Source: Anaerohabitans sp964387285 | Lineage (GTDB): Bacteria > Zhuqueibacterota > Zhuqueibacteria > Residuimicrobiales > Residuimicrobiaceae | Assembly: GCA_964387285.1 (NCBI GenBank) | Contig: CAYLWO010000010.1 | Coordinates: 1 to 64,000 of the forward strand | Length of the DNA stretch: 64,000 nucleotides | Direction: 5' to 3' | Shown here: piece after piece, positions 36,536 through 45,302 of the stretch | Layout: each line of letters opens with the position of its first letter | Position numbering within the stretch: position 1 is the stretch's first letter | Notes under the pieces: model-generated | Databases searched by the model: none | What the model was told of the DNA's origin: nothing | Seen by the model: only the letters and a program-made list of their open reading frames with translations | Translations under genes and position numbers: made by a program

Positions 36536-36834
36536 ACGGCTGCCCCGGTTTCTCATTTTCCAGAACAGGAATAAAATAGTCATTCCAACTGCAAAATTCA
36601 ATATGATCAACGCCGGAGAACACAGTTATTTGCCGTCCGACAAGCACCCGAGCAACAGTCAGCCAGGCTGTCTTTGAAAAAAAATGATTTTTAAATAATC
36701 TGATTTTTACCTATTTTTCAAAGATCTCGTACCATCGCATGCCTGGGATCGTCGGATGTTCATATACCGATGAACAACACCCCTCCGCATTCGGCAAGAT
36801 CGGATAAAAAAATGTACCACTAGGAAGGCAAAAC
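36536..36834. other. 299-base spacer, nothing recognised
   Basis: No convincing gene and no terminator-like hairpin with a T tract. The last 20 bases hold the AGGAAGG ribosome site of the epimerase gene. Confidence 0.5.
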
Positions 36835-37800
36835 ATGAAAAGAGCGCTTGTTTGCGGCGCCGGCGGTTTTATCGGCGGGCATCTGGTAAAAAGGCTTAAG
36901 AAGGAAGGGTACTGGATTCGCGGAGTCGACATCAAAGAACATGAATTCGCTCCGACGGCGGCAGATGAGTTCCAGGTACTGGATCTGCGAAAGGAAGCTG
37001 ATTGCCGGACCGCGTTATCATTGCCCGACAACGGCTTTGATGAAGTCTATCAATTGGCCGCTGATATGGGCGGCATGGGATTCATTTCGTCTGCAGAGTG
37101 TGAGATCATGCATAACAACTCTTTGATCAATGTGCATATGACTCACCAGGCCGCTGAGATGAAAATTCCCAAATATTTCTTTTCATCCTCCGTGTGTGTT
37201 TATCGCGATATGAAAATCGGCGAACCGGAGATGACAGAAGCAGAGGCCTATCCGTCGCACCCCAGCAGCGAATACGGCTGGGAAAAGCTGACAGCCGAGA
37301 GAATCGCCCTGGCCTACGCCCGCAATCGGGGAATGAAGGTGAGAATCGCCAGATTTCAGAATTGCTATGGTCCGGAAGGAACCTGGACGGGTGGAAGAGA
37401 AAAGGCGCCTGCTGCCATTTGCCGTAAAGTGGCCGAGATTGAAGACGGCGGGACCATTGAACTCTGGGGCGATGGCACGGCCGTGCGCTCTTATACTTAC
37501 ATCGACGACATGGTGGAAGGCATTTACAGGCTCATGCAATCCGATCTGGACGGGCCTGTCAATATTGGCAGTCCTCAATATGTTACCGTTCTCGAATTGG
37601 CGGCTGCCGTCGCCGAGGCGGCAAACAAGCGAATTCAGATCAGGCATGTTCCCGGCCCGGTCGGTGTTCAGTCGCGCAATTTCAGCAATGCGCGCATCTA
37701 TTCTTTGAATTGGCGGGCAAAATTCAATCTGAAAGAAGGGATTGCCCGCACCTATCCCTGGATCAAGTCTCAGGTGGAAACGGGTAGGATGAAAAAATGA
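36835..37800 (+). CDS. GDP-mannose 3,5-epimerase homologue (SDR family)
   Basis: 321 residues. GAGGFIGGHL is the NAD loop. The rest closely follows plant GDP-mannose 3,5-epimerase: LAADMGGMGFI, SSSVCVY with the acid/base Cys121, SEYGWEKLTAER with Tyr147 and Lys151, NCYGPEGTW, GGREKAPAAICRK, and HVPGPVGVQSRNFSN. That enzyme converts GDP-mannose to GDP-L-galactose and GDP-L-gulose. An ideal AGGAAGG site precedes the ATG. No GDP-mannose synthesis genes are in the window. Another GDP- or UDP-sugar substrate is possible, but the motif agreement is strong. Confidence 0.85.
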   Translation: MKRALVCGAGGFIGGHLVKRLKKEGYWIRGVDIKEHEFAPTAADEFQVLDLRKEADCRTALSLPDNGFDEVYQLAADMGGMGFISSAECEIMHNNSLINVHMTHQAAEMKIPKYFFSSSVCVYRDMKIGEPEMTEAEAYPSHPSSEYGWEKLTAERIALAYARNRGMKVRIARFQNCYGPEGTWTGGREKAPAAICRKVAEIEDGGTIELWGDGTAVRSYTYIDDMVEGIYRLMQSDLDGPVNIGSPQYVTVLELAAAVAEAANKRIQIRHVPGPVGVQSRNFSNARIYSLNWRAKFNLKEGIARTYPWIKSQVETGRMKK

Positions 37801-37915
37801 CGCCATTCCGCATGCCGGAAATCCGGATACCGGCGTGCTGACGACAAATTCAATTCGAATACTTTACCGGCTGCACAACAGTGTTTCCCCATGTGAGTAG
37901 CATATCAGGTGGCTA

Positions 37916-39307
37916 ATGAAACTGCAAACGATAGAGCAAAAGTTTGTTCCTTTGCCCGACCGTCAAAACAATCCGAAAATTGCCATTGTCGGCGGCGGGC
38001 TGACCGGTCTGGCTGTCGCTTATGCCCTCAGCCGTGAAAATGTCCGGGTAACGATTTTTGAAAAGGAAAAAATACCCGGTGGTTTAGCCTCTGCCTTTGA
38101 CATGCAGGGCGTCCTGCTTGATAAATATTATCATCATATATTCGAGTCCCATTCCGAGTTGATTGAAATTCTTAAAAACCTGGGCATCCAGGACCGGCTC
38201 TTTTTCAAAAAAACCCGCATGGCTTACTATTCCAATAACGAGCTCTACCCCCTGGATACGCCTCGCGATCTCTTGAATTTCAAACCGTTATCGCTGCTGC
38301 AAAGAATCCGGCTGGGTTACCATCTGACTTTGTTGCTCCTCCAGCGTGATGAAAAAAAATTCGATGCTATCGGCGCCCAGGACTATCTGACGCAACATTT
38401 CGGCAGCAGGATTTTTTCGTTGTTCTGGGAACCTCTTTTAAAAAACAAGTTTGGCGATTTTTCTTCCAGAGTATCGGCCGCCTGGCTCTGGGACCGCATC
38501 AAAAGCCGGTCGAGCCGGGACAAACGCCAGGCTAGCGGCGCGCTGGGATACCTTGATGGCGGTTTTCAAATCCTGGTCAACCGATTAAGCGAAGAGATCA
38601 TCCACAATACCGGTGAAATAAAGACCGAATGTGAAATTACGCGGATAGTTGAAAACCGCTGCAAACAGGCTCCTTTTACCCTGGTTACTCAAGATTCGCA
38701 ATACCCTGATTTCGACGAATGCGTGGTTACGCTGCCTGTGCCGCGTTTTTTGAGTATGGCTCCCAGCCTTTCTGAAGGATATATAAACAGTCTGAAAAGG
38801 ATTGCTTACGCTCATTCGATTTGCCTGGTGCTTGAATTGGACAGATCGCTCAGCCCCTTTTACTGGGTGAATATCGGAGACCCGGCTTTGCCGATCTCTG
38901 TCGCCGTGGAACATACCCATCTGGCTGAACCGGGCCGATATCACGGCCGGCATATCGTATATGTCTCACAATACATTTCTTCTGAAAATGACAGCGCCTG
39001 GAACGCTCCGGATCAGGCGATATTCGAAATGTATTGCCGGTTGTTGAAAAAAATTTTCGTCGCCTTTTCCGCAACTCTGGTAAAGGAGTACCATGTATTC
39101 CGGGAGAGACATACGCAGCCGATATTCACGATAGGCTATTCAGAAGAAAAACCGGATTTTTTTACGCCCGCGCCCGGTCTGTCTCTGGTTGGTACGAGCC
39201 AATTTTATCCCCTCAGCCGTTGCCTGAATACCAGTTTTATCCTGGCCAAGAATTTCACCCGGCAGCGCAAAGAAAAAGAAATCCTGCCGGGGACAACAAG
39301 AAGGTGA
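37916..39307 (+). CDS. FAD/NAD(P)-dependent oxidoreductase, protoporphyrinogen-oxidase-like
   Basis: 463 residues. The dinucleotide loop is KIAIVGGGLTGLAVAYALS, then FEKEKIPGGLA. The LDKYYHHIFESHSELI segment is typical of flavin amine-oxidase-like proteins found in polysaccharide loci, which are relatives of UDP-galactopyranose mutase and HemY. The C-terminal FAD contact reads LVGTSQFYPL. The substrate is unknown; a nucleotide-sugar or lipid-linked-sugar redox or mutase step is inferred from context. Its stop overlaps the next start by four bases (GTGA). A distant relative is cut off at the right end of the window. Confidence 0.85.
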   Translation: MKLQTIEQKFVPLPDRQNNPKIAIVGGGLTGLAVAYALSRENVRVTIFEKEKIPGGLASAFDMQGVLLDKYYHHIFESHSELIEILKNLGIQDRLFFKKTRMAYYSNNELYPLDTPRDLLNFKPLSLLQRIRLGYHLTLLLLQRDEKKFDAIGAQDYLTQHFGSRIFSLFWEPLLKNKFGDFSSRVSAAWLWDRIKSRSSRDKRQASGALGYLDGGFQILVNRLSEEIIHNTGEIKTECEITRIVENRCKQAPFTLVTQDSQYPDFDECVVTLPVPRFLSMAPSLSEGYINSLKRIAYAHSICLVLELDRSLSPFYWVNIGDPALPISVAVEHTHLAEPGRYHGRHIVYVSQYISSENDSAWNAPDQAIFEMYCRLLKKIFVAFSATLVKEYHVFRERHTQPIFTIGYSEEKPDFFTPAPGLSLVGTSQFYPLSRCLNTSFILAKNFTRQRKEKEILPGTTRR

Positions 39308-40242
39308 GGAGTATAAAAAAAATCGCGCTACCGATGCTTAAACTGGCGGCAACGGGATTCCTTGTTTATTGGGTGATAGCTTCTGTTGGATTTGACAGTG
39401 TGCGCAAGAGTTTCGCGGTCGGCTCTTTACGGCGCCCGTTTTTTGTTGCTGTTTTCATATCGGTTGTTTTCTCATTTTTAAAAACATACAAATGGCACAT
39501 CCTGCTGCAACAAACCCGGCAGGGCGCCGATTTCCGGGATTCGTTGTGTTCCTATTTGGCGGGCATGGCCGGCGGACTGGCAACGCCGGGCCGAATCGGC
39601 GAGGTGTCCCGTTTCGTATTCTTGCAGGATCATAAGAAGAGCCTCGTCGTCAGCCTGGTCTTCATAGACCGGGTGGTCGATCTGGCGATTGTTCTTGCAT
39701 TGGCGCTCCCGGGGCTCTATTATTTTTTTTCTCCTATGGTATGTTGTGGAGCAGCCATGCCGATTGCCGCTTTTTTCCTGGCATTTTTTTTCCCCTGTCA
39801 TGCTCTGCGGTGGCTCGGCCGTTTGATTAAATTCTTTCCACGTTTGTCACGGTTGTATGCATGGTCCGTTTCATGGATGGAAAAAATGGCCGGCATGTCC
39901 CTTTCATTTCAATTGCATTTTTTGTTTTATACGCTCATCAGCTATACGGTGGTGATAGCCGAGTTCTGTTGCCTGCTGGCCAATTATAGTCCGATAAGCA
40001 TCAAGACCGCGGCGCTGACGCAGCCGGTGATCATGCTGCTCAACATCCTGCCGATAACCGTGGCTGGATTGGGCGTGCGAGAAGGCGCGGCAATTCTGCT
40101 GCTGACGCATTTCGGCATAGCGGCCCCGGCAGCCTTTGCTTCTGCTTTTTTACTTTTCTTGTTGAACACCGCCCTGCCCGGCCTGGCCGGCATGCTCCTT
40201 TTACTCCACCGTTATTTATTCGCTTTCCGGAAAAAGAGATAA
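39304..40242 (+). CDS. flippase-like integral membrane protein (UPF0104/LPG synthase TM domain)
   Basis: 312 residues and about eight membrane helices. KTYKWHILLQQ, GMAGGLATPGRIGEVSRF and LPITVAGLGVREGAA are hallmarks of the lysylphosphatidylglycerol-synthase-like flippase domain (UPF0104). The open frame extends back to 39034, but the GTG at 39304 overlaps the upstream TGA (GTGA), the usual arrangement for coupled genes. A role in moving lipid-linked sugars is inferred from context. Its end overlaps the convergent membrane gene by about 31 bases. Confidence 0.85.
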   Translation: MRSIKKIALPMLKLAATGFLVYWVIASVGFDSVRKSFAVGSLRRPFFVAVFISVVFSFLKTYKWHILLQQTRQGADFRDSLCSYLAGMAGGLATPGRIGEVSRFVFLQDHKKSLVVSLVFIDRVVDLAIVLALALPGLYYFFSPMVCCGAAMPIAAFFLAFFFPCHALRWLGRLIKFFPRLSRLYAWSVSWMEKMAGMSLSFQLHFLFYTLISYTVVIAEFCCLLANYSPISIKTAALTQPVIMLLNILPITVAGLGVREGAAILLLTHFGIAAPAAFASAFLLFLLNTALPGLAGMLLLLHRYLFAFRKKR

Positions 40243-42146
40243 ACGCCTTCGCGCCGCTGCTCGTTTTCAAATAACGGATGCATTTTTAAATTTTTCGGCT
40301 TTTTCATTAAAGCGGACAATTCATGCGCATAGTCTTGCTGCGCAACCAGTATAAACGGCAGATCGTTCTGCAACTCTGATGCCACGGTCTGGCTTAACGG
40401 GGGAATCTCATTGGACTTGAAACCCGGAAAGTAATGCTGCAAATCCCAATACATCGAATTATAGTTGATGCTGGTTGCATTTTGGACAATATGGACTTTT
40501 TTTATTCCGGGATGATTGTACAGGGCGCCCATGATGCGTAAGAAGTGCGGATTTTTGTTTCCGCCGTAGCGGTTGAATTCGGCCGGATAACGATAATTTT
40601 TAATTACCGGGAATTGTGTCGCAGCAATCAAGAACAGCAAAACTCCCACGGCCGCGCTGTAGGCAAAACGCTGTCGACGCGGATCCGGAACCAGCTTGAT
40701 CACCAGGGACTCTAACAGGAGAATGAAAAAAATCCCGGCGAGGACCTGGATGCACCACTGTGGGACATCTTTAATCAGGTTCCAGGCGTCAAAGGTGGTA
40801 ATAGGGGTGAAAGGAATTTTGTCAAAGCGGCTTGCGGGAAGCCAGCCTTTTGCCGGAAGCGTCAACAGCAAAAACGAAACCGGCGCTGCCAGGAGAAACA
40901 GGGCCGCGCTTTTCAAGCCGGCGTCGTTAAAGCGATCTCGGCCACAACGATCTTTAAAAAAGGGTAAAAATAAAACGCCCATCAGTCCGATGATCACCAG
41001 CCATTCGATATTTTTATAAACAATTTTCGGTTCGCTAATCAATCGATTGCTCATCTTGTGCCGACTCAGGTAAGAATAGAATGTTGTGCGCCCGTTGGTG
41101 GGTGCATAGTAAGAGTAGACAGCGTCTCCGGCCTTTGCCGGATAATCCGACTTGTTGATGGCGAGTTTAACCGGCATCAACCTGGTTCCGGCAAGGAACA
41201 GAAAAACAACGGTCGCCATATACAGGGGTTTAGACGCGCTGACCCGATTCGGCAGGAACCGGCAGATAAAATATAACCCGGTAAAAAATAACACATACGG
41301 AATGGCAATCATGCCCAGTAACAGGGAACTGGAAAAAAAGATGGCGGAAATCGCGATGCTCTCCCTTTCATCGATGCGGAAAAGGCTGAAAATACAGTTA
41401 AAACCGAACAACAAAGCCCATATGGAGTCCTTACCCAATTCGACCACCCCATAGAGACCGAACAGGCTCCCCTGGACCAGGGCATAATACAAAAGTTTGG
41501 CGCCTGCCGGATGAGCCACATGCAACCGGTCGATCCCGTATATAACGGTCAACCCGGTCACCACCGATAAGAGCAGTTTGAACCCGGAAAACAAACTGCA
41601 CAGAGGGAGATCGTTTACCAGAACCGAAGGGAAATACCCTAGAGCTGAAAATCCGATCCCGAACCGGGTGGCATTCATAAAGTCCCAGCCGGTGGTCGCC
41701 ATTGAACAGGTTTCCATCAACTGCCCGGAATCGAAAACATGGGGGAAATTCAGGATTGCGGTTACTCCTATTCCTATGGAAAATAGAAAAATCAGCAGGT
41801 TGTCTCGCTTTAATACGGCGGTGACGCCTAGAGAGATTTCCTCGGTAATCTTTTTTCCATATTTGATGGAAATCGCAACCAGAAACAGCAGATCAAAACC
41901 ATATTTGAGCGCTGCCAGTTCAGGTTGCGGTAAAAGGCGATAATGATGGGCCAGAACAATCAGGATAAATTGCAGCGAGTTATAGAGTATGCCCAATGCA
42001 GCAGAAAGCAATATTCTGCCCACCGGGGAGCTGTTTTGCAAATTCAATTTTTCCTGCAACAGGAGCAATAGCGCAAGGCCTACTCCTAAAATGCTGATCA
42101 GAGAATGAACCAGGGGGATAAGGATAATTTTCAGGGCGGTAATCAT
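40212..42146 (-). CDS. large polytopic membrane protein of unknown family
   Basis: 644 residues with about 13 membrane helices and a soluble C-terminal part of roughly 130 residues. I recognise no family signature. The layout (many helices, then a soluble tail) recalls GT-C transferases or O-antigen polymerases, and the setting in a glycan locus fits either. The ATG overlaps the stop of the sulfatase gene by one base (TAATG), so the two are translationally coupled. The 3-prime end overlaps the flippase gene on the other strand. Confidence 0.7.
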   Translation of the reverse strand: MITALKIILIPLVHSLISILGVGLALLLLLQEKLNLQNSSPVGRILLSAALGILYNSLQFILIVLAHHYRLLPQPELAALKYGFDLLFLVAISIKYGKKITEEISLGVTAVLKRDNLLIFLFSIGIGVTAILNFPHVFDSGQLMETCSMATTGWDFMNATRFGIGFSALGYFPSVLVNDLPLCSLFSGFKLLLSVVTGLTVIYGIDRLHVAHPAGAKLLYYALVQGSLFGLYGVVELGKDSIWALLFGFNCIFSLFRIDERESIAISAIFFSSSLLLGMIAIPYVLFFTGLYFICRFLPNRVSASKPLYMATVVFLFLAGTRLMPVKLAINKSDYPAKAGDAVYSYYAPTNGRTTFYSYLSRHKMSNRLISEPKIVYKNIEWLVIIGLMGVLFLPFFKDRCGRDRFNDAGLKSAALFLLAAPVSFLLLTLPAKGWLPASRFDKIPFTPITTFDAWNLIKDVPQWCIQVLAGIFFILLLESLVIKLVPDPRRQRFAYSAAVGVLLFLIAATQFPVIKNYRYPAEFNRYGGNKNPHFLRIMGALYNHPGIKKVHIVQNATSINYNSMYWDLQHYFPGFKSNEIPPLSQTVASELQNDLPFILVAQQDYAHELSALMKKPKNLKMHPLFENEQRREGVYLFFRKANK

Positions 42147-43663
42147 TACGGCCTGACCTTTTTCCAGCCGGCTGCCAGCATATCGTGAAGCCGTGCAACC
42201 AGTTCCTTATTTTCCGGCTTGTAAACGATGCTTTCCGTGCATAAAGGGTCGTTGGTCAAATCATACAATTCGCGATCCTGCGCCTTCTGGGTTTTCTGGT
42301 TTATCCATTCGGTATAACGATATTGGCCTGTACGCATGGAATAGCCCATGATGTTGCGCGAACGCGGGTATTGACTGAAGCAGGCTTTTTTCCAGGATCT
42401 GTTTGGATTGTCCAGGAGAGGAACAAAACTGGTCCCCTCCAGATCATCGGCGACGGTCAGGCCGCATAATTCGGCCAGCGTCGGATAGATATCGACCAAT
42501 TCGGTAAGTGCGGTAATCCTGACGCCTTTCTGATAATCCGGGTCAGAAAGGATCAAGGGGACATGAGTATCCAATTCAAAATTGGTATGCTTGCTCCAGC
42601 ACGAGTACTCGCCCAATTTCCAGCCGTGGTCGCCCCAGAGAACGACGATGGTGTCTTTTCTCAGCTCCAGCCGGTCGAGTTCGAGCAGGAGTTTGCCCAC
42701 CTGCGCATCGGTATAACTTACGCAGGCGTAATAGCCGTGGATCAGTTCTCTGGTTTTCGCTTCATCACATGATCCGACATCGGGAATATCCGAATAGGAG
42801 CGCAGTTCACCCCAATTGGTAAAGGCGATCTCGGGTGCATTTTTCGGTTTAGCCGGATAGGGGAGCGGTATGCTGTGCCGGTCATACAGATCCCAATATT
42901 TTTTCGGCGCGCAGAAAGGCAGATGCGGCTTTTGAAATCCGACTCCCAGAAAAAAGGGTTGACGCTCTTTTTGCACCGGTGTTTGTGCTTTTACAGCCAG
43001 CTGATTCAATGCCGCAACAGCCATGCCCGCCAGTATGCCGTCCGAATAAGCCTCGTCCGCCACGTCGGCGCATTCGCTAGCCGGACCGCGCATGCGGGGC
43101 GTCGAATCTTTTTCAATAGCTTTATCACTCATCCGTTCGAAGCGGAGGTTTTCCGACAGAGCATACTTGTTTCCTTTAGGCCTGGTGTGCGGCACGCTGT
43201 AGGAGCGATCGTCCTCCAATCCACCATGAAACAATTTTCCCATTCCCTGTGAAAAATATCCGTTGTTTTTAAAATGCTGTTGCAAAGCAACGATATCCGG
43301 ATTTGCGTTCCGGATATGCGTTGTCAGATCATATACTTTGGTCGTGTCCGGTCGCTTGCCGGTCAACAAGCTGGCCCGGGTCGGAGCGCAGATAGCCTGC
43401 TGGCAATAGGTCCGCTCAAAAAGAACGCCATTTTTCGCCAGCGCATCGATATGGGGAGATTGGACCAGGGGGTGGTTGTAGCAGCCCAGTTCCGGGCGAA
43501 GATCATCGACAGCAATGAAAAGAATGTTTTTCTTTCTTGCCGGCTTTTGGCCGGTACACACCGCGCATCCGTTAAAAAATTTCCCGGATAAAGCGATGCC
43601 GGCCGGTGCACCAGCGCCGAGGATCGTACAGCTTTTGAGAAAATCGCGACGGCTTTTATTCAT
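42146..43663 (-). CDS. sulfatase with Tat-type leader, iduronate-2-sulfatase-like
   Basis: 505 residues. The leader KSRRDFLKSCTILGAG is Tat-type; a cysteine at 33 (NGC) raises the possibility of a lipoprotein. LFIAVDDLRPELG supplies the calcium-binding Asp53 and Asp54. CAPTR (Cys92-Arg96) is the C-x-P-x-R motif in which cysteine becomes formylglycine. LWGDHGWKLGEYSCWSKHTNFE is typical of the iduronate-2-sulfatase-like group. It would remove sulfate esters from a glycan outside the cytoplasm. It is coupled to the membrane gene downstream and lies among sulfotransferases that add such esters. Confidence 0.93.
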   Translation of the reverse strand: MNKSRRDFLKSCTILGAGAPAGIALSGKFFNGCAVCTGQKPARKKNILFIAVDDLRPELGCYNHPLVQSPHIDALAKNGVLFERTYCQQAICAPTRASLLTGKRPDTTKVYDLTTHIRNANPDIVALQQHFKNNGYFSQGMGKLFHGGLEDDRSYSVPHTRPKGNKYALSENLRFERMSDKAIEKDSTPRMRGPASECADVADEAYSDGILAGMAVAALNQLAVKAQTPVQKERQPFFLGVGFQKPHLPFCAPKKYWDLYDRHSIPLPYPAKPKNAPEIAFTNWGELRSYSDIPDVGSCDEAKTRELIHGYYACVSYTDAQVGKLLLELDRLELRKDTIVVLWGDHGWKLGEYSCWSKHTNFELDTHVPLILSDPDYQKGVRITALTELVDIYPTLAELCGLTVADDLEGTSFVPLLDNPNRSWKKACFSQYPRSRNIMGYSMRTGQYRYTEWINQKTQKAQDRELYDLTNDPLCTESIVYKPENKELVARLHDMLAAGWKKVRP

Positions 43664-44032
43664 TTTTATTCAAGTTCTTGAAAACACTTTTTAATAGCCC
43701 CCCATCACTCGCTGCGTTCGCAGCTTGACTAGGATGTGCCGGTGGAATCTCCAGGCGCCGCTTTTCTTAAATATAATTTGCTGCAAATTCCAGATCAAGT
43801 CTTTTGTAGATGCGGCGGATGCTTGCATCCTTGGCGCGTTTAGCGTGACGGTGCATCGCCGATTGATCCGGACAAGCGGAGCAGGCGCCTGTTTTGGCAA
43901 AATCCTTGTTGGTTTGCCGCCGCGGCGTTCTAGTGCCGTTAGTGGCCGGGTTTTTCTCTTGCTTTTTAGGCGACAGGTGGCTAATTTTAAAAAACCGTTT
44001 TTCAACAGGTAAAATCAGAACAGCGCGATTCC
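43664..44032. other. 369-base spacer, no gene
   Basis: It lies between the divergent sulfatase and radical SAM genes. Reading frames on both strands are short and resemble no protein I know. Decayed coding sequence is likely, since a methyltransferase fragment follows directly. Confidence 0.4.
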
Positions 44033-44203
44033 ATGATTACCGGTATGAATCCTGAGGACGTAAAAGAAAATCCGCATAAATCTAAATTCTATCATGTCGT
44101 CAAGCTGGCTGACGGGTTGTATACTCCCGGCGAACACAGGCATCTACGCGCTCAACAAAATATCCATAAATACCATTCGTGCGGCGCGTTTGATCAGTCC
44201 TGA
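44033..44203 (+). pseudogene. N-terminal fragment of a SAM-dependent methyltransferase gene
   Basis: A 56-codon frame reads MITGMNPEDV, then SKFYHVVKLADGLYTPGEH. The pattern WYHxxxLxDGxxTPG is the N-terminus of class I methyltransferases of the DUF1698/CmoB-like group. The frame stops at 44201 before any SAM-binding motif could appear, and the radical SAM gene begins 26 bases later in another frame. It looks like the remaining 5-prime end of a gene lost by rearrangement. Confidence 0.45.
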
Positions 44204-44228
44204 TCGTATTTTTCAGTTTGGAGGCCTT

Positions 44229-45293
44229 GTGAAATTGTGCCCGTTCCCGTTTAGCAGATTAGAAATGGGGTTTGCCCGGATATTTGTGCCATGTTGTACC
44301 TCCTGGCTGTCTCCGGAATATATTAGCTTTTCAAATCAGGACAGGATTGAAAACGATTATTCTCAGGACCCCTACCTGTGGAACTCCAAGTCAGCACAAG
44401 CCTTGCGCCAAAGCATTCTGGATGGCTCCTTCAAGTATTGCCTGAGAGATAAATGCAAAATGCAGCTGTCTGAGGAAAATGAGATCTTACAAGCGAATCC
44501 GGATTGTTTCGAAACGCCCATTCATAAAGAAGTGATGGAAGAAATAAAAAAGGGGCATGTGGCCATTGCCGGTCCCACCTCCATCTCTCTGGCTGCCGAT
44601 CGCTCCTGCAATCTGGCTTGTCCTAGTTGCCGGGACAGGCGAATGGTCCGGCCTCTCAAGCCTGAGCAAGAATTTGTCGACAGGGAAATTGCCTATGTGC
44701 ATCGTTGCGCCAAAACGGTTCAGGTCGTGAAAATGGCAAATTCCGGAGAGGTGTTTTTCAGCGACCAACAGAAAAAACTGCTAAAATCGTTTAACAGGGA
44801 GGATTATCCCAGGTTACAATTCATTTCTGTCGTCACCAATGGCACGCTGGCCGGCGAACGGATGTTTGCGTCATTAAAACCCGGCAGCGACTATATAAAA
44901 AAAATCAGCATATCCATGGATGCCTCCTGCGAAGATACGTATAAAAAAACCAGGGGTGGCCGGTGGAAAACGTTGATGAAAAACCTGGAATGGATATCTG
45001 CAAAACGAAGTGAGGGCAGGTTTGTTTGGGTGTCGTTGCTGTTTGTTGTTCGTCGACAAAACTTTAGGGACATTCCCGGGTTTATAGAACTGGCGGAAAA
45101 TTTCAAGTTTGACAGATGTCAGTTTATAGAGCTCGATAACTGGAAAGAAAATTATCGGGTGGATACCGGCATTTCTGATTATGCCGCAGAAGCGGTGCAT
45201 CTGCCCGGACATCCGCTGTACAGCGAACTGGCCGGAATATTGGAAAAGTACAAAAACCATCCGCTGGCGCAGATTAATATCAGGGGCTTTTAG
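44229..45293 (+). CDS. radical SAM protein with N-terminal cysteine cluster
   Basis: 354 residues. The central CNLACPSC (Cys127, Cys131, Cys134) is the C-x3-C-x2-C motif that binds the radical SAM 4Fe-4S cluster. The N-terminus has further cysteines (CPFPF at 4, CC at 22-23, and a CLRDKC pair) that look like a SPASM-type auxiliary cluster placed ahead of the core. The frame is open from 44094. The GTG at 44229 is preferred because GGAGG precedes it by four bases and the conserved part begins right there. The substrate is unknown; glycan or lipid modification is inferred from context. Confidence 0.8.
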   Translation: MKLCPFPFSRLEMGFARIFVPCCTSWLSPEYISFSNQDRIENDYSQDPYLWNSKSAQALRQSILDGSFKYCLRDKCKMQLSEENEILQANPDCFETPIHKEVMEEIKKGHVAIAGPTSISLAADRSCNLACPSCRDRRMVRPLKPEQEFVDREIAYVHRCAKTVQVVKMANSGEVFFSDQQKKLLKSFNREDYPRLQFISVVTNGTLAGERMFASLKPGSDYIKKISISMDASCEDTYKKTRGGRWKTLMKNLEWISAKRSEGRFVWVSLLFVVRRQNFRDIPGFIELAENFKFDRCQFIELDNWKENYRVDTGISDYAAEAVHLPGHPLYSELAGILEKYKNHPLAQINIRGF

Positions 45294-45302
45294 CAGCCGT
45301 TG

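Noticed and set aside
39034..39303. Upstream extension of the flippase-like gene
   Set aside because: It overlaps the oxidoreductase gene for 270 bases in another frame; the GTG at 39304 with a four-base overlap explains the start better.
43691..44012. Open frames of about 100 codons on both strands in the sulfatase/radical SAM spacer
   Set aside because: Low-complexity, unlike known proteins and mutually antisense; more likely decayed sequence than genes.
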